From Callipepla californica brunnescens (lineage: Eukaryota; Chordata; Aves; Galliformes; Odontophoridae): 64,000 nucleotides of DNA. Position 1 is the first letter of the stretch. Every line of letters begins with the position of its first letter. The notes beneath the pieces are model-generated. The model saw only the letters and a program-made list of their open reading frames with translations, was not told where the DNA came from and did no database searches. Position numbers and translations under genes: made by a program. The DNA lies in assembly GCA_023055505.1 (NCBI GenBank), contig JALIRH010000075.1:1612001-1676000 (forward strand). The letters run 5' to 3'. Positions 39,720 through 50,529 of the stretch are shown here, one piece after another.

Positions 39720-40860
39720 GAAACACAGAGACCATAGAAATAAACGTAACCCCAAAGAGAGCTGCTGTCTCACCTCTGTACCTGGGAAGATCATGGAACA
39801 GATCCTCCTGGATGACATGCTTGACCACATGAGGAACGAGCGTGTGATCCAAGACAGCCAGCGCAGCTTCACCGGGGGAAGGTCATCCTTAACCAGTCTG
39901 CTGGCCTTCATTGATGGAGTGACGACACCGCTGGACGCTGGTGGGCGACAAATGTCATTTACCTGGTCTTGAGCAAGGCCTGCGACATGGTCCCCCACCA
40001 CATCCTTATCTCCAAATCGGAGGGATGTGGATTTGATGGGTGGACCACTTGATGGACAAGAAATTGGCTGAAAGGCCACAGACAGAGGGTGGTGATTCAC
40101 GGTGCAGTGTCCAGGTGGAGGCTGCTAACGAGCAGCATCTCCCCGGGGTCTGTGTTGGGACCGGTGCTCTTTCACATCTTTATCAGTGACACTGATGACA
40201 CAATTGAGTGCACCCTCAGCAAGTTTGCTGATGACACCAAGCTGAGTGGTGAGGGTGACATGGTGGAAGAAAGGGATGCCATCCAGAGGGACCTCATCAG
40301 ATTTGAAACATGGGCCTGAGTGAACATAATGAGGTTCAACACAGCAAAGTGCAAGGTTTTGCACTTGGGCCAGAGGAATCCCAGGCATCTACACAGACTG
40401 GAAAGAGCAGTCCTTCAGAGCAGCCCTGTAGAGAAGGGGTCCCGGTGGGCGAAAAACTTCACATAAGCCTGCAGTGTGCTCCTGCAGCTCTGGAAGCAAA
40501 TGGGATCTTGGGCTCCATCAGGAGAGGGGTGGCCGGCAGGGACAGGGAGGTGATTGTCCCTCTCTACTCTCCTCTTGTGAGGCCCCATCTCGAGTACCGC
40601 GTCCAGGTCTGGAGCCCCCAGTACAAGAAAGGCAGGGAGCTGTTGGAGAGGGTCCAGAGGAGGGCCACAAAGATGCTCAGAGGGCTGGAGCACCTCCCCT
40701 ACCAAGACATGCTGAGGGAGCTGGGCTTGTTCAAGCCCAGAGAAAAGAAGGCTGCGGGGTGACCTCATTGCAGCCTTTCAGTGCCTAAAGGGAGCCTATA
40801 AACAGGAGGGGAGTCAACTCTTGGAAGGGCAGATAACAGCAGGACAAGGGGAATTTTCTT
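39720..40860 (+). mobile_element. CR1 LINE, reverse-transcriptase part, decayed
   Basis: Plus-strand frames carry the CR1 reverse-transcriptase pattern: GSVLGPVLFHIFISD followed by LSKFADDTKLSG at 40,140-40,250 (FADD is the metal-binding YxDD-type active site, F in place of Y), then MRFNTAKCKVLHLG-type and [22 protein letters not shown] sequence near 40,330-40,800. Several stops and frameshifts split the frame, and no endonuclease domain or CR1 3' microsatellite is seen, so the copy is truncated at both ends and inactive. Confidence 0.9.
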
Positions 40861-42800
40861 AGAAAACCAAAATCTCTTAGAAAAACAAAACCAGCAGTTC
40901 TGCAGACATCCTGTTCAAACAGTTCACACTCTGATTTCTAACTGGGAAAGTTACTGATCATAGGAAAAAATTCACATTGCCTCTTTTTCTAAAGACTCAC
41001 CACTTGAGCTTATCCTGCCATTTGGTGATTTCTCCCTGCCATGCTTCCAGACTTTTCACTTCAGCACCCTTTTGCTCTAGAAATACCAAATTTCAAGTGT
41101 GCTTAACCAGGATATTTCAGAAACAATTGCAAGGGAAGTTGTGTCTTAGTGGTAACACCATACGATCAGCTTGCATTTCCGTATTTCAGGTACTCTAAAG
41201 AAAGAAGCATTCAAGCTGGCAAACACACAATGGCTTCAGATAACCACCACTGCGGCAGATTCAGGGCCCGAGTCGATTGCTCTCAGGCGGGGAAGCACGG
41301 CAGCACTCAATACAAGTGATCAAGCTTCAATTTATCGCTAACAATACGTGACTTATATAGTTTTCTTTAGCTAACGTGCAAACTGACCATTGGCTGACAG
41401 CATTATAGCACACAATCATCGGCTGAGAGCTGAAGCTGGCCTAGCGTCCTCGTGCAGAATTCCACTCCCTGCTTGGAAGAGAACAGTGGTGAGTGGATTA
41501 AACCCTCCCCTTCCTCTGTGGCCAGTCTGTTTGTCCTTCCTGTTCATGGGAACATAGACCGAGTCGCACTGAATCTTGTAGCAGCAGAGACAAAGTCTGT
41601 GCTTTAACTGGACTTTGCATCTGAATATCTCAAAGAGCTTCAAAAATCACAGTTCTGCAGTGTAAACATGCCAGCACAGCCATCTTACAGACCATCCGTC
41701 TGTAATTAGGACTTGCCTCTATTGGCATTATTAGGATTATTTCCACCATGGACCAAAAGTGAAACTGTGTCTTATAAAAACATCTCTTCTACCCAGAACA
41801 TGTATTTTCATAATGAGGATCAGGGACAGCATGAACACCAATTCATTTAAAGCATACAATTTAAATGTGTGTGTTAATTATAAAATGGTTTGGGAGACAA
41901 AGCCGGAAGATAAATATCCAATCAGTTATTTGTATGTTAAAATAACCTATGTTTATACTCAGCTTCGAAATCATGGGAGTGGTCAAATCAAATTGATAAC
42001 AACATTCAACATAGAGATTATTTTTTGGTGTAAGAGAATGAAGATTTTCCTTTGCCATGATACTTACCAAAAGAGCTGTCAGTGCCAGGGAACAGAATGT
42101 TCTGAGATTACTGCTTCCCATGATTGTCTCACAGATCTCTCCAATGTCTTTGTCTCTGCCTCTCTCTTGTCCTCTATTTAGGTACTGGGCTCCTTGGGAA
42201 GAATGAAACCCAAGAGTGTGATTTGCTGTTCAGTGTTACATCAGTCATAATTCCAGAGGAGCCTTCAGTTTGGGAGTAAACAGTGATGGCCATAGAATGT
42301 GAATGTAAGTCACAAAGCAATCCAAACAGCTGAGTTTGGATTTCAAAACTCAACAGCATAAAAGCTTGATGAGAAAGCACAGGTTTTGTACAGTCGCATT
42401 TAGTTCCTCCTCTGTTTCCTGATGAATGCCAGGCATGCATTCCAGGAAAGAGGTAACCAGGCACATGGAGCAGAGTTTCCTTCTGGTGAAAAACCCGCAT
42501 GAGCACCGAGTCATCCCCAGAGATGGCAAGAGAACCCTGGGTCCTGGGTTCATATTTCATGGGAATTTTGCTATGTATCGTATCTCTTGTCACCAGAGCA
42601 TCTCGTCTCATTGCTGTCTTTCTGAGGAGTTAGTCTACTCATCACTCCCAAGTTTTTTTTTCTTTGGTGCGCTTCTCTTCCCTTCCATCTGATATCAGTC
42701 CTCCCTTATCCCTTATTCCTTCTTTTGCCGGTACCAGGTATGGAAGTCTTTGCCCGGCAGAGGAGATTGAACTCAACAGGGACACGGATTGCTGTGAAAA
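40861..42800. other. No assignable gene; AT-rich flank
   Basis: Apart from the possible LTR at 41,225-41,515 I see nothing I can support. Open frames of about 140 codons on either strand (41,759-42,181 plus; 42,174-42,611 minus) have no recognisable domain and no coherent splice context. Confidence 0.4.
41225..41515 (-). mobile_element. Possible solo LTR with polypurine tract
   Basis: On the minus strand a purine run GAGGAAGGGGAGGG (41,501-41,519) precedes a segment with a CTATATAAG box (near 41,355) and GCTTGATCACTTGTATTGAG-type sequence that resembles avian retroviral R/U5. No clear TG...CA ends or target-site duplication were found, so this is tentative. Confidence 0.35.
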
Positions 42801-43640
42801 TGAAAAACTTTATTTCTTTAACAAAGTAAGCTTCAACATTTGAGTGAAATCAAAAGACAGAAGATAGGACAGATGTCACTTAAGTATTAACAGGGGAGAA
42901 AGGGGTCGTGCTACACCGCAGCCTGCCGTGGGTCACGTGGCCGTTTCATCCTGGTTTCCTCTTAACCAGTGCAGCAGTTCCTGGAGCCGACTGATGAAAT
43001 CCCAGACTTTCTGGGCTGGAAAAGCACACGCGGTAAACGGGCTGGACTGCGTTGGCCTGTGGTAGGGGGTTGATGTGTACGCTGGAGGTGGTGCTGTAGT
43101 GGGCACTTCTGCTGGCAGCAGTCCCACCTGCACCAGGATCCAGGGCCAGAAGTGCTGAGTGGAGGCATAGACTCCAGGCTGGTGCATTCTCCCACAGCCC
43201 CTCCCCCAGCTGGTCGCGCCAACGAGCCAGAAGAAGTCAGCGAAGCAAGACAGCCCAGCGTCTGACCAGCAAGGAAATTGGGAGAATGGAACGCAGACAC
43301 TGCTAACTTCTACCGCTTCAAGGCTCATTGCAAAATCTCAGCTAGAAAAAGCAGCACATCAGTGTATCCAAGAAAAAGAACCTTTCCTTTTGTTTTCTAC
43401 CTTTGTATTTATTATTTTTTAATATACAATAAAACTACACATTTACACTGTCCGTCATCTCAGAGTTCCAGAAGGAGCTCATGCACATCCTGCTCACACT
43501 GCACCTGAACATCAAGTGCAGCAAGGGGTAGTGCTGCAGATGGAGTCATGCAGGAATTTTCACAGCATGTTGCTGCACTATGGAATCTCTGCCCCCACTT
43601 GATCGTCAGCATCCAGCAGGAGATCACAAAGCCCTGGATG
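42801..43640. other. No assignable gene
   Basis: A minus-strand frame of 131 codons (42,933-43,328) has overlapping alternatives and no domain I recognise. A minus-strand AATAAA-type word lies near 42,806. The A/T-rich run at 43,400-43,440 contains AATAAAAC. The interval joins the 3' broken edge of the provirus. Confidence 0.4.
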
Positions 43641-43645
43641 CACAG

Positions 43646-44121
43646 TTATATCCAGGTCATCACCCTGCAATGAGTCTGCTTATGAAATTCTCCTAATATT
43701 CTCCAAGCTAGTTCTTTAGGGATTACCTCTCTTCCATCCGGTAATAACCATTTTCCGTCCTTTTCCTCAACCTCCATGTGTCGGAGCCTTTCTTTCTCTT
43801 GTATAGTAAAGCTTTTAGTCTTGCTTTCTTCTTTTCGGGGACTATCAGCCTGTATTTCCTTTAGGATCAATAAGGCCGCTCTTTTTGCTTCTTCATCAGC
43901 TAAGTTGTTTCCCCTTATTTGAGCTGACATCCCCCTCTGGTGCCTTTACGTGTACTACTGTGATTTTCTCTGGTTCCCTTCTCGCCCTCAGAGTTTGTCT
44001 TATTAACGATTTGTGAACTAACCCTTTCCCATGTGAGTTTACCAATCCTCTTACTTCTTGGGGCTTTTAAAGACAGAATCCCATTTATGCGTTCTGGATC
44101 TAATTTCTTATTTCCTGACAC
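43646..44121 (-). pseudogene. pol: Gammaretrovirus-like pol remnant: RT fragment, RNase H end and integrase N-terminus
   Basis: Two overlapping minus-strand frames match retroviral Pol. The upstream one begins with a reverse-transcriptase thumb/connection-like piece (LDPERINGILSLKAP), then shifts frame into RNase H-like sequence. The downstream one (43,646-43,930) has the end of RNase H (QIRGNNLADEEAKRAALL) and a linker leading to the start of the integrase N-terminal region, ending near FHKQTHC. Protease, most of RT and most of integrase are missing. The segment lies directly after gag, so a large internal deletion has joined the two. No env was seen. It cannot encode a working polymerase. 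Confidence 0.8.
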
Positions 44122-44195
44122 TGAGGATCCAGTTTCAATTTTATCAAGGGTTCTTTTCTTTCCTGGGTTCCCAGCACATAGAGCCCCTGACCCCC

Positions 44196-44753
44196 TCAGT
44201 CCTCCTTAAACATTTTCTCGTCCTGGATTCTCTTTCTACAGTCTTTCTTCATGTCTCCCTTTTTCTGACAGTAGGAGCATTCTACTGTCCTCATATCTCT
44301 GGGTCTGTTCTGGTTGGGTTGAAACACCTTCTCTGCCTGAGGAATATTCCCTCTTCTCCTTGCCTGGAGCGCCCCCTTCTGTCCTTCTCTTACCGCGGCT
44401 ATCAGAATTCCAGCCTGCCTCTTCTGAGTCTCCTCCTCCCTCCTTACGTATACTTTCTGAGCCTCTCTCAGCAATTCATCTAATCCTCTCTCCTGCCAAT
44501 CCTCCAACTTCTCTAGTTTCCTTCGAATATCTGCCCAGGACCTAGCTACAAACTGTGTCTTTAGAAGAGCCTGTCCTAAGGGGGTAGCAGGATCGAAACC
44601 TGAATATAACTGTAAATTTCTGTGTAGTCTCTCTAACCACTCAGTATGAGTTTCATCTTTTTTCTGTTGTTCGGTAAAAGCCTTATTGATATTCTGTCCC
44701 CGAGGGACAGATTCTTTTATCCCTTGAAAAATAATAACTTGCAAATCTGCCAT
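44196..44753 (-). pseudogene. gag: Gammaretrovirus-like Gag: capsid C-terminal part and nucleocapsid
   Basis: A 185-codon minus-strand frame with capsid major-homology-like sequence (FTEQQKKDETHTEWLERL), a charged helix (RREEETQKRQAGI) and a single zinc-knuckle-like motif near the end, CSYCQKKGDMKKDC. In retroviral knuckles of the form CX2CX4HX4C the histidine is a zinc ligand; here that position is Asp. The frame is separated by about 100 bp with stops from the capsid N-terminal part at 44,853-45,074, so gag is broken. The resemblance is to gammaretroviral (class I) Gag rather than alpharetroviral Gag. Confidence 0.85.
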
Positions 44754-44852
44754 GTGAGTGCGATGTTCCTGGCTCTGATTATCCCAACTGGGCTGCTGTA
44801 AGGGTCACTTTATATATGCTCCTGGGCCATCCTGGTGTTGCTGATCCCAAAT

Positions 44853-45074
44853 TCACGTACCTGGCCTCCTGATAATATCCCTTTCTTCTGCTGTAAATAG
44901 TATGCACAAAATTGCCTGTGTTTCATCCCAGGTATAAAGGCTGGGACCTAAAAAGTGATCTAGCCTCTCGGAGACACCTAAAGGATCCTCTAGCAAATTC
45001 CCCATCTCCTTCTTAAATTCCCTTACATCTCCTGAGTTTAAGGGAACTGAAACATATTCAACTCCAGGGTACAC
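44853..45074 (-). pseudogene. gag: Gammaretrovirus-like Gag: capsid N-terminal part
   Basis: The minus-strand frame reads VPLNSGDVREFKKEMGNLLE followed by a LGPSLYTWDETQAIL-type segment, a pattern typical of gammaretroviral p30 capsid. It lies between the matrix frame upstream (45,306-45,668) and the capsid/nucleocapsid frame downstream. Stops and frame changes separate all three, so no full Gag precursor can be read. Confidence 0.85.
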
Positions 45075-45305
45075 CCCAGTAGCTATGGGTATTTATCATA
45101 AAGGGAGAAGGTTTCTTCCTCGACCCTCTCCTGCCTAGTTTGCCTTCTAGTGATACTTTTCCTAGGGAGGTCTAGGCGTTCAGATTCAGGTTCGTCTCCT
45201 GAATCAGATTCAGCTTGCTCCAGAGGAGCCGCTGGATTCTGTGCGGGAGGAGCATAAGGTGGGAGGGATAGTGTATAATGTCCTCCTCTGTTGCATTGCT
45301 TTTAT

Positions 45306-45668
45306 TTATTTATTTTTAATTATGGGGAACAAAAAGGTTCGAATATCGAATTCTACCCATAATTTGGCATACTTGCTCTCTTCTAGATTAAAAGTCTGTT
45401 TTTCATTCACATAAGTATTTCGAGCCTGGCAGAACCTGTCCTCAAAGGATCCAAATACTGGCCAGAACAACTCATCTGCCCTTGTCTGCTTTTCTCCCCA
45501 CACCTCCATACAATAATGTACCGTTTTCACCTCACTCTTTCCTCGTCTAGAGGGAGAATCGCCCCAATGTTTTAACATTAAACCTAGGGGGCTTTCTAGA
45601 GGTATGTCTGGTAGCTTTACCTGCGAGCCACCCATGGGGTCAGAGGGCTTACTCTGCCTCTGTCCCAT
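45306..45668 (-). pseudogene. gag: Gammaretrovirus-like Gag: matrix, probable myristoylated start
   Basis: The minus-strand Met at 45,668 begins MGQRQSKPSDP. Gly2 and the basic residues fit an N-myristoylation signal of retroviral matrix. The open frame extends 40 codons further upstream, through a (TG)n repeat translated as alternating Cys and Val, but that is 5' leader by position. About 120 codons follow before a stop at 45,306. The distance to the capsid part (about 230 bp) would hold p12/linker sequence in decayed form. Confidence 0.8.
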
Positions 45669-45679
45669 CTTCCGGAGCA

Positions 45680-45685
<6 letters not shown>

Positions 45686-45738
<53 letters not shown>
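45686..45738. repeat. (CA)n microsatellite
   Basis: About 26 uninterrupted CA dinucleotides lie 18 bp upstream (in the minus-strand sense) of the gag start codon. Length polymorphism between individuals is to be expected. Confidence 0.97.
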
Positions 45739-45739
<1 letters not shown>

Positions 45740-45740
<1 letters not shown>

Positions 45741-46200
45741 GCACCCCTTGGTCGTGACCCACGCCCTTGCGGGCAATGGGAACTGCACTACAGAGGGTCC
45801 GCACTTGATTCGCCCCTAGGGGACGTCTCAGTCAGGTGTGCTCCGGGAAACCCACCCCGACTGAACAGATTCACGCAAATTCTTACTCAATCCTGAGTTT
45901 TTGTTCAGGTCTTCGTGCACAAAAATTAAGGCGTACTGCAGTTTCTTTTGCTTGTTTATAGAATTTAGAGTTTGGAGCTACAGGTCTCTGTACAGAAGTT
46001 ACCTAGCTGGGTGGACCAGAGTCTTCGCTCCACCAAAGGCACACAACGGCAGCCTCCTGTCCCCTCTTTTTATTGTCTCTTACTTCCACATTCATATCTT
46101 CTCTTCTCCTCTTTCTGGGTAGAGATACCCGAATAGGGATAGAGTGTGTGCCCCAGGGGGTCGGTGTTACCCCATGTTCAGGGAGGAGGTGAAGCAGTCA
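45740..46200 (-). mobile_element. Probable 5' leader and LTR of the provirus
   Basis: Going upstream of gag on the minus strand there is about 160 bp of leader, then AATAAAAAGAGGGG (near 46,066) as a possible R-region poly(A) signal. The exact TG...CA ends and the primer-binding site could not be fixed by eye. The matching 3' LTR was not found, consistent with a 3' deletion near 43,640. Confidence 0.45.
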
Positions 46201-46479
46201 GGTTTCCTGGCAAGAGGAGTCTGTGTGCCCTTCATTCCTTCCCCATTATGATGTGTTAAAAGCCAAAGGCATGCACAGCCTCCAGGAGTGCACTTCTGTT
46301 GTCCTCTGCTGTTGGGCATATCATCTAATTTTCCCACATGCTTCAAATCCTCAAAACCATGTGTCTGCTGGCCAGTGTTTGCTGGCACTCTTAGCGCAGG
46401 TAGGATCAGGTCCATCCTTCCTTCAGGTCCTGTCTGGAAGCAGATCATCCTGAATCTTCTCTCCTGGTACCTCAGGTCT

Positions 46480-47060
46480 CTAACCCTAACCCTAACCCTA
46501 ACTAACTCTAATCCCAACCCTAACCCTAAACAATTGTATACCCTACTCTAAGCCTAAGGAACCCTAACCCTAACCATAGCTAACCCCAACCCTAACCCAA
46601 CCTTAACACTAACCCAATGCTAACCCAACCTTAAGCCTAACCACCCCTTACCATTAACTTACCCTAACGTAAACCTGACTGGAAAACAACCCGAACACTA
46701 TAACTGATCCTAACACAACCCAAACCCAATCCTAACCAAACCCAAAATTTAACCCTAACCATAATCCTAACCCAACCCTAACCATAACTCTAACCCAACC
46801 CTAACCCTAACTCAACCTTAACCGTAACCCTTAACCTTATACAACCTGTAAACTAACCCTAACCAACTCTATCCCTAACCCAATCCCAACCTGATCCAAA
46901 CCCTGAATCTTACCAACCCTAACCCTTACCCTAACCCCAAACTAACACAAACCAGTCCTAACCTAACCTAACCTAACCCTAACGCTATCCCTAAGGCTAA
47001 CGCTTACCCTAACCATAAACTTAACCCTTACCCTAATTCTAACCAACCCCTCAACACAAT
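46480..47060 (-). repeat. Degenerate interstitial telomeric tract, CCCTAA on plus strand
   Basis: About 580 bp of CCCTAAC with frequent CCAACCC and ACCATAA variants. It has the same polarity as the larger tract at 31.5-34.1 kb. It separates the provirus from the GC-rich flank of the inverted repeat. Confidence 0.92.
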
Positions 47061-47279
47061 GAGAAGCTGAGAAACTGAAACGTCCTGATCTCTGCACAGT
47101 ACCACTCAACAGAAACTCAACCCTCTGTTAGAAATCAGCAGTCTTCCTGAAAACCACCAGGTGGTTCTGTGGTTGGGGAGCTGGGGGTGACCCCTGTCAC
47201 CTCCCTGCAGGGTCTGGGGGCCTCCAATTTCCCCCCATTTCAGGAGCAGACATGATGATATAAAGAGGATGTGCAGTGA

Positions 47280-47500
47280 TGCACACAGGAGGAGATGGGG
47301 ACATGGCCATGGTGGCCTTGGACATCCCAGGACCCCCCCAGGAAGCCCAGAATCCCCTTGTGTGGTCATGGTGGTTTGAGGATCCCAGGACCAACAATGG
47401 GGATGCCGGGAGCTCCCCATGGGGACACCAGGACCCCTTAGTGTGGTTGAGGTGGCTTTGGGGACACCAGAAACCCTCATGGGGCAACCGGGAAGCAACG
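47280..47500. repeat. GC-rich minisatellite-like segment
   Basis: Degenerate repeats about 60-70 bp long on the theme GGTGGCTTTGGGGACACCAG and CCCAGGACCCC. Long open frames on both strands here result from the composition. Confidence 0.5.
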
Positions 47501-47710
47501 TGGAAGGAACACAGAGGAAGTGACACAGAGGGGACGTGGAAGGGACTGTGTGTCAACAGCTTATGGGCCGGGCTGGCCCAGTTCGTTGACAAATGTGGAG
47601 GGGGACATACGGACCCACACCCCAGGAAAGGGGAAGGGGGAAAAGGGAAAAAAAGAGGAAGAACTGGCCTAAAAACAAAACAGCGGCAACGATCTGAGGG
47701 GGAAAACTAA

Positions 47711-47716
47711 TTTATT
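47711..47716 (-). promoter_or_regulatory. Minus-strand poly(A) signal
   Basis: TTTATT on the plus strand gives AATAAA on the minus strand, in an AT-rich patch. It lies about 430 bp downstream of the last minus-strand CCDC81-like candidate exon at 48,148 and could end that transcript. The link is inferred from position only. Confidence 0.35.
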
Positions 47717-48147
47717 AAATAAAATATTGGAACACAAAATAGCACAATATAAATGGAATCAAAGCTAAGAAATCAAATAAAATGAGAGAGAGAGTGTGTC
47801 CAAAACCGAAGGCCTTCCTCTGAAGCTGAAGGCGAGACAGCGAGGGAGCTCCCACCACCGATGAGCAGCACAAAGAAGTCTTGGAACCTGCGTGCAGTGT
47901 TATCTTTCCCTCTGTGTTCCTCTTTCCTTCCTTCAGGTGATCCTGCCCACTGTCACATTGAAAGCACAGCTCAGTGTCATACCAGAGCCAACGGAGCAAA
48001 TCTACTTTGTCCCGGCTGGAAAACTGGACATGGGGAATGGAAGGGATTACTTGAGTTCCTCTAGGAGTCCGCAGCCAATGCGGGAGCTCAGAGCCGGGGC
48101 AGTCCCCAGCTCACAGCTCTGTCTGTCCTGGGCACCCCATGCCCACA

Positions 48148-48530
48148 TCAGCGTGGGTAGGCTGTCCCCCGCCTTGTGCATGGGGCTTTGGTCTTCGGAG
48201 TCAGACGCGTGGGATACCCTGTGTCTTGGTGTATGGGTGGCAGCAATCCAGATCCGTTGGTGGAGGACTCGCAATGAGACGCTGATGCTGCCATCTCCTG
48301 AGGTTCTTTCCACACTGGCTTGGCCTTCTTAGCCCTCATCCTGAGCACTCTGACTGAGTCGCAAGCCAGAAGTGGGAGCATGGCTGGTCTGCCTTTGGGC
48401 TCCTTGGACAGCCTGGCCTCAGCCCTCAGTGAAGGTTCCTCGTTGTGGAACCTCATGAGTTGTGTTCCCAGTGCTCGGCCGAGGTCTTCTTGGCCTTTGG
48501 TTCCTGCTTGGCCCTGCAGCTTGCAGCAGC
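48148..48530 (-). CDS. Candidate 3' exon, possibly of the CCDC81-like gene
   Basis: The minus strand has a good acceptor (CTGTCCTTTCAG) ending at 48,531, then an open frame of about 127 codons to a TGA at 48,148. The translation is Lys/Ala/Glu-rich with segments such as MRAKKAKPVWKEPQEMAAS. The phase at the acceptor is 1, which matches the phase at the donor of the HU exon upstream (50,376). I do not recognise a domain. The assignment rests on strand, phase and proximity. The start of this exon is repeated in the right arm at 63,927 onward, cut by the end of the window. Confidence 0.35.
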
Positions 48531-49342
48531 CTGAAAGGACAGAGCAGGAGGGGACTGCCTGAGTGGAAGAGCGATGGCTTTGGGGCCGCATCCGGCAACC
48601 CTGAGCCAGGAGCCTTGGCTGCAACACAGCCTTCCCCTCAGACAGCTCACCGGCTGCCCCGTGGTCTCCTGAGATCCGGACACGGACAAGCCCTGTGAGC
48701 TGGGGTGCTCCTGGTGTCCCCATCCCCCCACCCCGGGTGCTGCGTTCAGCACTGTTGGGTGACCACAAACCGTTTCGGGTTGGGGAATGGGCGCGTGTCC
48801 AGAACTGGGAGGCACAGGAGATTCACTGTGAATTCTCCCTTTGGCTCAGTGACAAGGGGCACTCAGGACTGTTCCCAAAACACCCCAGAGGGCCGCTCTG
48901 CTCCCCCTGCTGCCACCATCCCCGCCGCCCTCGCACCCACCCAGACCCAACCACCCTCTGACCCTCCCTGACACCATCTCTGGACCCACTTCTCCTCTCT
49001 GCAGTTCAGCTCTGTTTCAGCACAGCATTACTGAGGCTCATTTGGGAAAGGGGTGCTGGGCGGTGATGATGAGGTGACAGGGTGACATCTGGGGCCATTT
49101 CCTGGGGCAGGGCAGGGCCTGGGATCCCTGCATCCTCCTGCCATAGTCAGGGGTAGGGGTGGGGGCGCGTCACCCTCAGCGCCTCAGTTTTGGTGAGGCC
49201 GACAATTCCTCATGGGAAGAGGCCGTGCTGAGCTGGCGTGAAGCTCTGGCATAAGGCAGAGCCCTTGGCTGATGGTCAGCAAGGGATTTCCCATCACAAG
49301 TTGGTGGCGTGTGCCATGGAAAGGAGCTGGCAGCTGCTTTAC

Positions 49343-49559
49343 CTGTCTTGGCCCCGTCAAGAGGAGGCAAAGCCTCTTCCTTTCTTTGGCTTCGCCTCAC
49401 CAAGAACGTCTCTGGAGGACTTGCGGGACGTGCTGAGCGGTGCTTTGGGTACAAACTCCATCTGTAACATGTATGCATGGAGGAGACACTGGTGTGACGC
49501 AGCGCTTCACCACACCCTGTTGCTCTCTGTGACTGTCTGCTCACAGGCACATTTTCACC
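49343..49559 (-). CDS. Candidate internal exon (left arm), possibly CCDC81-like
   Basis: The minus strand has an acceptor (GCTTCTGTGCAG) before 49,559 and a strong donor (AAGACAG before GTAAAG) after 49,343. The frame is open through the 217 bp. The translation starts GENVPVSRQ and ends ETFLVRRSQRKEEALPPLDG. A GENV-type start is what I recall of the exon after the HU domain in CCDC81-type proteins, but the rest does not match clearly. The acceptor phase (0) does not fit the HU exon donor (phase 1), so an exon may be missing. A CR1 copy sits just upstream. Confidence 0.35.
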
Positions 49560-49611
49560 CTGCACAGAAGCCACTACCCCTAAAGTTACGGTGACCCACC
49601 AGTGACAGGAG

Positions 49612-50056
49612 AGATGTGGAGCTGATAGAGCACATCCAGAGGAAGGCCACAAAAATAATGCAAGGGATGGAGCACCTCCCCTACGAGCACAGGCTCAGAG
49701 AGAAATAATGGCTCTGGGGAGATGTGATTTTGTCCTTTCAATATCTAAAGGATGTCTTGAAGAAGGAAGAGGCCAGGCTCTTTAGCAGGGCCAGTTGGAA
49801 TATCACAAGGGGAAATACTTTCAGGTGGAAAGAGGGAAGATTTAGACAAGATATAAGGAAGAAGTTTTTGACAGAAGGGCGGTGAGGCACCGGAACATTG
49901 TGCCCAGGGAGGCGGTGGGTGCCCTGACAGTTGTTCAAGGTCAGGCTGGACCGGGCTGAGAGCAACCTCATCTGGCGGTACGTGTCCCCATTCCTTGCAG
50001 GGAAGTGGGACTAGGTGCCCTTTCAGGGTTCAGGTTCAGATAATTCCATGATTCTA
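49612..50056 (+). mobile_element. CR1 LINE 3' end (left arm)
   Basis: The sequence has the standard CR1 tail: CAGAGGAAGGCCACAAAAAT, GAGCACCTCCCCTACGAGCA, then GTGCCCAGGGAGGCGGTGGG and a terminal ATTCCATGATTCTA. The last is the degenerate 8-bp CR1 terminal repeat. The copy is 5' truncated and non-coding. It lies in the interval between two CCDC81-like exons on the opposite strand. Confidence 0.92.
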
Positions 50057-50375
50057 GGAAATATCCTCATGGGCAGGACAGCCATGGGCACAAGGAACAA
50101 ACGCTATGGAATGAGGGCAGAGCAGCTGCACCAAGCAGCGGCTGCAGCCACAAAAATCCTCACTTGGGAAAGATGAGCCAGCAAGAGAGACAGAGTTGAT
50201 CAGACAGTCGCTTTTCCACAGGTGCTTCCCTAGAGCTGCTTATTGCCAACATCACCCAGAACGGCCCCAGATTTGCATGGGCTCCTTGGAGAGCAGGGTT
50301 TGCTTCTGAGAACGACGGCCACGGCCCTGTTTGCCCTGTCCACGAAGCCAGCAAGGGTTTAATCCCCCTTCCTAC

Positions 50376-50529
50376 CTGTCAGGGATTCCTTCTTGGGCTT
50401 GAGGCGGTGCTTGGTTAGGAGGTTTCTAGCCAGGTGGAACACAGGCCAGCACAGAGTCACGGTCCTGTCCTCCATCTCGATGTCTTTGGGGACAGTGTTG
50501 AACGAGCCAAAGGTGGGAATCCAGACCCC
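50376..50529 (-). CDS. CCDC81-like: CCDC81-like HU-domain exon (left arm)
   Basis: A 154-bp exon on the minus strand, bounded by an acceptor CTCTTCCACTTGCAG and a donor CTGACAG before GTAGGA. It encodes GVWIPTFGSFNTVPKDIEME and then CWPVFHLARNLLTKH. This is the pattern of the bacterial HU-like domain at the N-terminus of CCDC81 and its bird paralogues (known as HU-CCDC81). Phase is 0 in and 1 out. The preceding exon of the family was not found. With CR1 insertions on both sides and no full gene visible, this is probably a gene fragment, but the exon itself is intact. CCDC81 is a coiled-coil protein associated with centrosomes. Confidence 0.75.

Noticed and set aside
42933..43328. 131-codon minus-strand frame as a gene
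   Set aside because: No domain, overlapping alternative frames of similar length, and position next to a broken provirus.
47106..47710. Overlapping 130-144 codon frames on both strands
   Set aside because: They are made by a GC-rich degenerate minisatellite.
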